This document shows positions 56,321 to 64,000 of a stretch of 64,000 nt of DNA, one piece after another. This stretch comes from Selaginella moellendorffii (lineage: Eukaryota > Streptophyta > Lycopodiopsida > Selaginellales > Selaginellaceae). A program made the translations under genes and the position numbers. Below the pieces are notes generated by a model, which saw nothing but the letters and a program-made list of their open reading frames with translations, was not told the DNA's origin and ran no database searches. Where the stretch lies: contig NW_003314270.1 of NCBI RefSeq assembly GCF_000143415.4, forward strand, positions 310,001-374,000, written 5' to 3'. Within the stretch, counting starts at the first letter, position 1. Each line of letters opens with the position of its first letter.

Positions 56321-57394
56321 TTACATGAACTGGATGAAAGAAGGAGCTTGTACGCCATCCAAGCTAAAAACCACGCTCAGCCTCCCCGTTTCTACATTCC
56401 TGGAAAGAACGTTCACCTTGTTCGAGTTTTGGAGCCCAACCACGACCATCTCCCCGGACCGATCAAACGCAAAATGCCGAGGCCCAGAACCCCCGACTCG
56501 ATCCAGCCCAAGGAAGGTCAGGCCACCGTCACCTTCAGCGTCCACTCCAAACACCGCGATGGTATCCTCGGCGTTACCACGGTTGGACGCATACAAATAC
56601 CTCCCGTCCGGCGAGAGAGCCACCTCCGCCGCCGTGCACGCGCTCTTGTTCGCTACGCTATCATCCAGAGTGGACCAGCTCTGGATCAAACGCAGTGCTC
56701 CATTCCCCGGATCATACGAGAGCTGGCTCACGCTGTTTGCGAGCTCGTTGATCACGTACGCGAATCGCTCGTCGCGGGAGAAGATAAAATGCCGAGGACC
56801 CGACCCAGGCTCGAGTGAAACCTCCGGAGCAGCGGCCTCGTCGAGCTTCCCAGTCGAGACGTTGAGGACTCGGGTGTGGATCTTATCAGTGCCGAGATCA
56901 CAAACGAAGACAAACTTTCCCGAGGAGTCCGTGATGATCTGGTGGGGATGAGGAGCCTCTTGCCGGGGATTGTTGCTCGGCTCCGTCAGGCCTGGAACCT
57001 TGATCAGCGAAACCGGTTGCTGGTGATGATCCAAGAGCACACCGTGGTGGCGACTATGGTCGACTTGGAGAACGCCATAGCTGCCACCGTTGTAGTTCGC
57101 GAACAAGATCCACTTGCCGCTGGAGTGGATGCTAATGGCAGCCGGGTCCGCGCCGCAAGTGGAGGCGGGGTGGCCGAGACGAGTGAGAGAGGTGTGGTGT
57201 GGAGAGAAGGAGAATGCCTCGAGAGCGCCACTCTCCACTTCGTTTACGGCATAGAGAACGTTGCCCAGCGTGGCCAGAAAGGTGGGATTGGTACCTGATG
57301 GAAACGAGGCGATGGAGTAGAGATGGTGCTTGTCCAGCGCTAAGAGGTGGATTTCATCGCTGTAGCCACCGACCAACAAGAGCTGCTTCGTCAT
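56321..57394 (-). CDS. Lactonase-family seven-bladed beta-propeller protein (6-phosphogluconolactonase-like)
   Basis: Single coding exon, 357 residues. Family signatures in order are LLLVGGYSDEIHLLALD, NPTFLATLGNVLYAVNE, GKWILFANYNGGSYGVL, PHPHQIITDSSGKFVFVCDLGTD, PGSGPRHFIFS, YVINELANSVSQL, AEVALSPDGRYLYASNRG and a second GSGPRHFAFD. The bacterial relative (Pgl/YbhE) hydrolyses 6-phosphogluconolactone, and plant members are poorly characterised, so the substrate is uncertain. No transit peptide is visible. A 54-nt GT-AG intron (57,401-57,454) appears to lie in the 5' leader, ending six bases before the ATG. Confidence 0.9.
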   Translation of the reverse strand: MTKQLLLVGGYSDEIHLLALDKHHLYSIASFPSGTNPTFLATLGNVLYAVNEVESGALEAFSFSPHHTSLTRLGHPASTCGADPAAISIHSSGKWILFANYNGGSYGVLQVDHSRHHGVLLDHHQQPVSLIKVPGLTEPSNNPRQEAPHPHQIITDSSGKFVFVCDLGTDKIHTRVLNVSTGKLDEAAAPEVSLEPGSGPRHFIFSRDERFAYVINELANSVSQLSYDPGNGALRLIQSWSTLDDSVANKSACTAAEVALSPDGRYLYASNRGNAEDTIAVFGVDAEGDGGLTFLGLDRVGGSGPRHFAFDRSGEMVVVGLQNSNKVNVLSRNVETGRLSVVFSLDGVQAPSFIQFM

Positions 57395-57866
57395 CTTGAT
57401 CTAGAAAAGAAAAAGGGCTTTTGTGAAAGCAAAAGAAATGTGAAGGTTGCGTACCCGATGTGATGATGATAATGACGATCGAACAAGATAGATTGATACG
57501 AGGAGAAGGAGAAAGCGGCTGGAATCATGGAGAAATCCCATTGTTGGATTGTAGAATCTCCACGGGATTGGATTCGTACGAATTCTGTGACCTCCTTTTT
57601 CGTAACTCCTTTTCTTAAAAAAAATGGACCACGAAATTTGTATGGGAAAGCACTTCTGGAAGCACACATTCGTGCTGGGGACCTAAAGTCGCGGACAGAC
57701 AAAGCCAGCTATCCATCCGGGCATTCTCGAGAATAAAAAAGTTCTCAACTCAGAAGGCTGGGCACTTTGCTTTAGAATGTCATAGTTATATGTATGAGCT
57801 CTACAAAAATTGTCAGTGTACAGTGGCTGTGGTGGCAACCTCGTGTTTGGATCATAAGATAGATGA
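57395..57866. other. Leader of the lactonase gene and 3' region of the P450 gene
   Basis: Contains the probable 5' UTR intron of the lactonase-like gene, its promoter, and the P450 3' UTR further right. Short frames here are not conserved-looking. No gene is seen. Confidence 0.45.
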
Positions 57867-60202
57867 TCATCCTGGCGATTTTTCTCCGTCCTCTATGTTG
57901 TAGTGCGCAAGCATAAGCTGCATTCCATACCTGGGCTTGAGCGTGATGGCAGTGACCGGAGCGTGCCTGTAATTGGGAGAGATCTTGAACTCGAATCTCT
58001 GGAGGATCATTGCCAGGACCACTTTGGCCTCCATCATTGCAAAGCTCTGCCCGAGGCAAGCTCGCGGCCCCAGCGAAAATGGCATGAAACTCCACAGCTT
58101 TTGGTGCTGAAGCTTGCAAGCCGCCGCCACTCCATCGGCGAATCGGGCCGGGTTAAAGTGGAGGGCGTCGTCCCCCCACACGTCTTTGCTGTGGTGGAGT
58201 GCCACAATGGGTATCCAAAACGTAGTCCCCCGCGGATATTTCACGTCCTGGATGCTCAAGTCCACCAAAGATTCCCTCACCAGTGCCGGCGCCGGAGGAT
58301 ATAAACGGAGTACCTCGTTGAGAATCATTCCCAGCTGCAAGAAAGAAAAGAAAAAGGTGGCGAAAGATTAGTGTACACACAGAGAGAAAGAGAGAGAATT
58401 TCTTCCAAGACACTCAAAAGCAGCTACGTGGAGTTATGACTTTGGCCTAGGACAGGAGGTGGACTAGTTGGCGTGCAAAGTATACTGTAAAACAACTTAC
58501 AATCTTTAGCTTGGGAAGGACATCGGCATCCGGAACGGAGGACTTGGACGGGAGATGCTCCATCACTTCGGCACGGCCGCGCTGCTGCCACTCTGGATTC
58601 AAGGCCAGAAGCATCAGAGTCCAGGTGAGCAGCGCCGATGTGGTCTCGTGCCCCGTGAAGAAGATGGTTTTGCACTCCTCCACAAGCTCCGGCGTGTCAA
58701 ACTGCTGTGCAGCTGCTGCTGCTTCGGACTTGTCTCGCTCGCTCTCGGACAGCATCAGTCCCAAAAAGTCGCTTCCATACCCGTGCTTTTGTCGTCCCGC
58801 ACGGCGCTCCAGTACAAGCTCTCGCAGCGCTCGCTCCATGTCCCTTTTGATCCGGGAAGCTCTTCTATTGGCAGCCGTGGGGAGCATCCTAAATGATCTT
58901 TACTTTAGTACTGGCTGTTGCATGCATTATAAAGAAATATAACAATAGAATAAGGTGGTGGAAGAACCAGAAGCTAATGGAGGCAGGCAGGACTTTGATA
59001 TACAAGGTATATAAATGGAGGAATCATTGGAAATCATGCATGCTTTGTTCCACGCAAAGGTTGATGGCGATGGAGACACAAAATAGAGGGAGTGAAGGAA
59101 CCTTGAGTGCGAGAGAGGATTTTTGTGATATCATACCTGTTGCATGGAAGCCAGAGAAAACGATTGGACTGAGCGAAAACTTTCTGGAGGCACGTCAGGA
59201 GCTGGAACACCCTCTTGCCTTTTTCGTGACTGCTGGTGCTGCTAAACGCGGTACGAGCAATTACATCGGCCGTGGCCATGGATAAGTAATAGTTGATGTC
59301 GATCTCCGCGGATGATCCATCGCCGCTCCTCCTCGAGCTCTTGTTGTCAATGATTTGGCTCCACTGGCCCAGCATTTGAGACGTGCTCGCCACCATCTCG
59401 GGTACCATTTTCTGCCAATAATTATGCCTCATGAATTCATATCATATAGAAAGATAGAAAGTAAGAGCTTGCTCAAAGAAGAATTAACTTCTTCAAATCC
59501 AAAGAAGTATATGTCTTTGGGAGGGAAAGAGAGATCTTACCTTGAGCATTTCGGCATGGAACGCCGGGCCAACGATGCGTCTCCGGTGAGCCCAGCTCTC
59601 TCCATTGGCATACACCATTCCATTCCCAAGCAGCAGCACACCACCCTTTTTGAGTAGCAGCGACTTTCCAAAGTGCTCGGCCTTGGTGGACAAGATCTCC
59701 TTGATCATCTCGGGCTCCACAACCGTGATCCTCGGCTCCATTCCCCACCAGAAGAGAAACCTCTTCCCTGTCACACACACACATTAGTTAGTTTACAAGT
59801 CTTTGGAGAAGCTTGGCAGAGAAACAGAGGAATGTGTGCTAGAAGTGTGGATATGGGGGAGGGAAATTCGAGCTATATACCGTAGATGGCGGACCAGTAT
59901 GTAAAGTGGGGGCATATCCTGGGAAGAAGATCATGGTCGCCAACTCGCATGTCCTTGGATGTTGCCAGTTCTCTCATCTCGGATACTTGGTGCATGTTTC
60001 CAATCAGGAACTTTGGAGGGGGGCCATCCAGGCCTTGCTCGAGGAGACTCTTTCTCAGGTGGACATATCTGAAGGCCACGGACGCGCTCCACACCAGGAT
60101 CACGAGCAAAGAGGCGAGGAAAACGAGCATTGGCGCGGCAAGGAGGAGCATTGGGAGCTTGAGGGAGATTCCCTGGGAAAATGCAGGCAAATTATGACTC
60201 AT
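57867..60202 (-). CDS. Cytochrome P450 (CYP72-clan type)
   Basis: Haem-thiolate monooxygenase of the ER membrane. Exons 59881-60202, 59541-59767, 59137-59411, 58501-58888 and 57867-58334 are phase-consistent and encode 559 residues. An N-terminal anchor (LPMLLLAAPMLVFLASLLVILVW) is followed by GPPPKFLIGN. NGESWAHRRRIVGPAF is the C-helix, FFTGHETTSALLTWTL the I-helix, NEVLRLYPP the ExxR motif, FNPARFADG the PERF-type motif and PFSLGPRACLG the haem-binding loop with the axial Cys. The GHETT variant and WxxHRRxxxPAF suit the CYP72 clan; substrate unknown. In-frame ATGs upstream (60,250, 60,403) are less likely because the anchor follows 60,202 directly. Confidence 0.93.
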
Positions 60203-60520
60203 TCTCTGGAAGTCTGGAATCGATGAATTGCTGGGTGTGATTGACACCATCCCTGTGTCACCAGCTTCAAGGAAATTCCCGGCAGCGAAGAATGCAGCTG
60301 GATTTGCCAAGAAAAGTATAAGTGAAGTATGTGCCTGCCTTGATTGACAAAAAAAAAACAAACAAAAAGGGAGAATTGGAGAAGAAGATGAGCAAGTTCT
60401 CAAGGAATCTTTTAAATGGATAGAGAAAATATGAGCAAGAATGCTCTCTCTCTTTCCCTCTTTGCCTCTCTCCTCTCCTTGTCACACACTCTTTTCTTGT
60501 GGAGAACTTTAGAAGCACTC

Positions 60521-60530
60521 CCTATATACG
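60521..60530 (-). promoter_or_regulatory. Candidate TATA element of the P450 gene
   Basis: Minus-strand CGTATATAGG lies about 320 bp upstream of the chosen ATG. It is followed downstream by a CT/GA-rich leader. A 5' UTR of that length, possibly with an intron, would be needed. Confidence 0.35.
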
Positions 60531-62681
60531 CAAGGCCCAGAGCTTTGTGGAATTGTTATTTTAGCATAACTTGCTACCAAACAAATGGAGGCTCTACACC
60601 AGTAAATGCACTGGGAATCTAGCTGAAGAAAGAAGCAAGGAAGAAGAACTCTCTTATATCAACAATCACTATAACACTGAATCCACAACGCGGAACTGTC
60701 CAACTCCTCGCAGTAGTAGTGAAGTGAGGGGTTTTTTCTTTTCTTTAAAGCTTTTGAAAATGCATACATTAGTTTGTCACTGTGTTGATGTCAGTGCCAA
60801 GAATTGCTAGAGAAAAGGCCATGCTGACTTATGGCTAAGCTAAGTTAAAGGTTGTGTCGTATGTGTCGGTGTTTAGAGTGTTTGAACTCTCGTCCGTGGC
60901 CAGTTGTAAGAAATCCAAGCCCAAACCAAAAACGCCGATTATTTTACGTAAACACGTGCAAAACAACGCGCCACCTTTTGCAATGATCATCGCCATAATA
61001 CAATGTTTAAGATCTTAGGTTCGGGCAATGGAGAGGATTGAGTGAGATGTTGCAACTGTAAAACTAAAGCAAACAAACCCTTAGAAAAGTGCTTTAAGTA
61101 GATATATAAATGTTTTTCTCTTTTTCTTCAACTTGCTAGCCGGACAGCCAATCATCGAACAACCACGAGCAAGAAATTTCACATTTATTCTCCTTCAGAG
61201 GAATAAGGTGATGTAAGGAAAAATCTCTGATCTCTGCCACTCTTTGGCATCATCGTATTTCATTTGTTCGGACCGTAGGCAGGTTCTCAATAAACAGGAG
61301 CCTAAGTCTTTCCATGTTTCTTTTTCTCGCGGCTCAACACTTGGCACACAATTTAATTTGATTCCTCCACCAGGCATCACTGGATTTCACTTCACTCCCT
61401 CCTCCGAAGTGCAACCATGAGTCACTCATCAATTTCAATCACTTCGGACAGATAATATCATGGCTTGGAATATATCTAGGCACACTCTTGTCAAAACCAC
61501 CATGATTTCTACTTGTTCCAACGCTTTCTTTTCCAGTAGTGTGATCTCATGTAAGTTCAAAAACATGTAATAATTAATATATTTGGAAGGCCCTGCTCGA
61601 ATATTTAAAGTACCAACTTTTAAATATTTAATATTTCCATGTTAAACCCAGTAGTGGTGTAGCAAGAGCATGGCAGTAGCAGCAGCAATGGTTTGTGCAT
61701 CAGGGGGCCCTTTGGGATTCAGTCCAGTCCGCCTGGAAAGCAAGAATAAAGACCACATGTCATGCTAGAACATAATATTTTGGAAAAAGAGAGAACAAAT
61801 ATATAAAGCCAGAGAAACAAGCAACGAGAGGAGCTCTACGTGTGTCGTGGGCCTTCCAACCAAATTGAATGGAGCTTTCATGTTGATTCCCCCTACCACC
61901 TTGCAGCTTATTATTTTCCACAAGTCTGAATTTAGAGCGATCCAATGTATACATGGTTCCATACATTAACGTTTACTAACTATATATGGGTAAAAGTTGC
62001 TCCATTTACAATTTTATTCTCGGATTCGGCGGTCACCTCAAAAAAAAGGGTGAAAAAAAGCAAAATAACATGTATATGTCGTTTTGTGTCTGTTTGTTGT
62101 GTGGATCTTTATGCAGGAAGTCACATGGCTTTTTCTTGCATATTTATGAAAGCAGCAGCTCTTGCCCGAAGGATTTCTCTGGAAACCCTGATATTGATAT
62201 CGGTGGCTATAGTCCGGGACACGGGTCGTTAGTTTGGGGATCCATCCACCAAAGTATGCCAAAGGCTGCAGCTGGAATCCAACTATAACAAAAAGTGCAG
62301 CGAGATCTTTCGAAGGTGTACACAACCATTCCAGAATTGTTGGCTTATCAAAGTCAATGAAAAAACTATATGTGTTGCTTCATCAAATATAACTATATCA
62401 TTGTGTTTTCATGACAAGAAACTAGACACTAGGTAATATTTTATTGTCAAGACCCAGTCTTCTCACTTGGTGGGCCTCAAAATCATGTATTATTATCGAA
62501 AAAGGTGGAGAAAAACACTTTCGGGTGTGACGGTGATCCAAAAGACAAAAAATATGATACTAGAAATTCTTTTAAAATGATTTTGTGACATTCTAAAAGA
62601 TGATTTTGTGACAGTCAGACAAGTCAACTCCTTGGACTAAAAGTCAAATTCTAAAAGTCAACTCCTGAAAAAAATGGGTTG
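60531..62681. other. Gene-poor interval upstream of the P450 and terminal PPR genes
   Basis: About 2.1 kb with no complete gene. An orphan exon-like piece lies at 61,642-61,732 (minus). Near 62,570-62,670, short direct repeats occur (ATGATTTTGTGACA twice, AAAGTCAA and AAGTCAACTCCT twice). No RNA genes or mobile element ends are recognised. Confidence 0.45.
61642..61732 (-). other. Orphan terminal exon-like segment
   Basis: After a good acceptor (TTGCTTTCCAG) the minus strand stays open for 29 residues to a TAA, reading RTGLNPKGPPDAQTIAAATAM and then LLLHHYWV. The protein text has clear coding character. A preceding exon is not certain; a short phase-compatible segment ends near 61,841. The family is not recognised. 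It could be a gene remnant or the end of a small gene with unrecognised exons. Confidence 0.25.
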
Positions 62682-64000
62682 ATGGACGTGGTGGCAAGTT
62701 GCGAGCAATGGAATCGCCACGACACCATTCGCGCCATTGAATCGTGCAGGAGCTTAACAAGGGCTCTCGGCATCCACAGCCGCATCCCCAGAGATGCCAC
62801 TGACGTGTTCATCAGCAACAAGCTCGTGGACATGTATGGCAAATGTGCCGGCGGGATCGCCCATGCCAGGGCGGTCTTTGATTCCATGCCCGCCAGAGAT
62901 TCCTACTCTTGGGTCTCGATGCTCTCGGCATATGCCCGTTCTGGGAATCTGGATCTTGCCAAGTCCGTGTTTGATTCCATGCCGGATCTCAACACTGTTG
63001 CTCACAATTCCATGCTTGCTGCTTACTTACATAGTGGAGATCTTGATAGTGCAAAGAAATTCTTCGATTCAATGCCAAGAAAGGATGTGGTTTCTTGGAC
63101 GACTATTCTTGCAGCACATGCCCAATCAGGGGATGTTTTTCAGACAAAGGTTTTATTTGACTCAATGCCCTTCCACGATCTAGTCGCTATGAACGCAATG
63201 CTAAGCTCATACACACTAAATTCTCGAATGCATGAGGCTGAAATATTTTTCTCAAAAATGCCCGAAAAAGATTTAATCTCGTGGAATGCACTTGCGACTG
63301 GGTTTGCCCAGACCCGGCAAATTGACCGAGCTAGTCGGATCTTTGAATCGCTGCCTCTCTTGGACCTCGTCTCTTTTAATTCCATGCTATCGTCACTTGC
63401 CCAGGGCGGAAATTTGGAGCGCGCAGAAGTTTTTCTTGCACGAGTTCCAGAGTTGTGTTTGATCTCCTGCAATGCTATGGTTGCGGCATATGCCCAGTTC
63501 GGGCATCAAGAAGAATCAAAGAAGTTTTTTGATTCAATGCTACAGAGGGATCTTATCTCGTGGAATGCCCTTCTTGGAGCATACACTGAAGCTGGTCATT
63601 TAACTCAGGCTACTCGAGTTTACAGTTTAATGCCACAGCACGACCTCATTTCGTGGACGGCCATGATTGAGGCATATGCCCACAATGGGCATATGGACAG
63701 GGCTAGGGCGCTGTACGACTCTATGCCGCAGCGGGACATGGTGTCGGCCACTGCCATGGTGGCATTGTACGGACAAGCTGGATATCTGAAAGATTCTGTC
63801 GCTGTTTTTGAAAGTATGCCCAGCCATGACTTATTCTCGTCAAATGCGATGCTCTCGGCCTATGCCCAGAACGAGCATATGAAGGAGGCGAAGCTCATCT
63901 TTGAGAAGATTCCATATCCCGATATGGTATCTTTTAATTCTATGGTTTCTGGTCTTGCGCAGAATGGCCATCTTGAAGAGGCGAAACAGCTTTTCGAATG
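62682..64000 (+). CDS. PPR protein of 31-residue repeats (3' end outside the window)
   Basis: Starting at ATG 62,682 the frame is open to the window edge (at least 439 codons). The N-terminus (DTIRAIESCRSLTRALGIHSRI, then VFISNKLVDMYGKC) is the usual opening of plant PLS-type PPR proteins. S-type repeats follow one after another (VFDSMPARDSYSWVSMLSAYARSGNL, LFDSMPFHDLVAMNAMLSSY, LYDSMPQRDMVSATAMVALYG). The C-terminal domain is not seen, so E or DYW class cannot be decided. It is the same repeat style as the PPR genes at 38,978 and 54,286. Confidence 0.92.
   Translation, partial: MDVVASCEQWNRHDTIRAIESCRSLTRALGIHSRIPRDATDVFISNKLVDMYGKCAGGIAHARAVFDSMPARDSYSWVSMLSAYARSGNLDLAKSVFDSMPDLNTVAHNSMLAAYLHSGDLDSAKKFFDSMPRKDVVSWTTILAAHAQSGDVFQTKVLFDSMPFHDLVAMNAMLSSYTLNSRMHEAEIFFSKMPEKDLISWNALATGFAQTRQIDRASRIFESLPLLDLVSFNSMLSSLAQGGNLERAEVFLARVPELCLISCNAMVAAYAQFGHQEESKKFFDSMLQRDLISWNALLGAYTEAGHLTQATRVYSLMPQHDLISWTAMIEAYAHNGHMDRARALYDSMPQRDMVSATAMVALYGQAGYLKDSVAVFESMPSHDLFSSNAMLSAYAQNEHMKEAKLIFEKIPYPDMVSFNSMVSGLAQNGHLEEAKQLFE

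Noticed and set aside
56276-57298. Open frames on the plus strand of 140-208 codons
   Set aside because: All are antisense to the lactonase-like gene and show no protein features.
1-64000. CRISPR arrays, bacterial operons, riboswitches, rho-independent terminators
   Set aside because: The window is eukaryotic nuclear DNA. No regularly spaced repeats or bacterial signals are present.
1-64000. tRNA and rRNA genes
   Set aside because: I looked for tRNA B-box-like GGTTCGANNCC sequences with matching arms and found none convincing by eye. A dedicated scan such as tRNAscan-SE would decide.

Overview
The window is plant nuclear DNA. Genes have many very short GT-AG introns (about 48-60 nt), intronless pentatricopeptide repeat (PPR) genes are abundant and include one with an RNA-editing DYW domain, and the enzyme set is typical of land plants (FAC1-type AMP deaminase, theta-class polymerase/helicase of the TEBICHI type, NPF transporter, UGT, P450, methylesterase-like hydrolase). 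Compact introns plus many PPR genes built from 31-residue repeats best fit a lycophyte such as Selaginella. That assignment is inference, not something the sequence states.

Region by region. 1-3,450: AT-rich DNA with a decayed Ty3/gypsy pol gene. 3,700-7,300: a theta-polymerase exon fragment, a doubtful low-complexity ORF and an intact three-exon F-box gene (copy 1). 7,400-11,100: AT-rich and nearly gene-free, with a PPR relic, an endonuclease relic and one arm of an inverted repeat. 11,150-16,790: a mosaic of two inverted PPR pseudogene copies flanking F-box copy 2 (minus strand) and pieces copied from two genes further right. 16,980-17,950: a small alpha/beta hydrolase gene. 19,066-28,288, minus strand: a complete 25-exon DNA polymerase theta gene preceded by a DYW-type PPR gene. 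28,696-32,278, plus strand: a 19-exon AMP deaminase gene, convergent with an NPF transporter (32,570-34,666, minus).

35,077-56,006 is a tandem segmental duplication of about 10-11 kb. Each unit holds an uncharacterised secretory membrane-protein gene (+), a PPR gene (-), a UDP-glycosyltransferase (-), an inverted PRPP-synthetase pseudogene and a second PPR gene (+). The membrane-protein and UGT genes are intact in both copies. The first PPR survives only in the left unit and the second only in the right unit, so the two units have lost complementary members.

56,321-60,530, minus strand: a beta-propeller lactonase-like gene and a five-exon cytochrome P450. After 2 kb of sparse DNA, a further PPR gene starts at 62,682 and runs off the window.

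The genes do not form a pathway. AMP deaminase (purine salvage), polymerase theta (double-strand-break repair), transporter and glycosyltransferase are unrelated neighbours. The common theme is genome turnover: gene fragments copied with their introns, inversions, and a tandem duplication decaying differently on its two sides.
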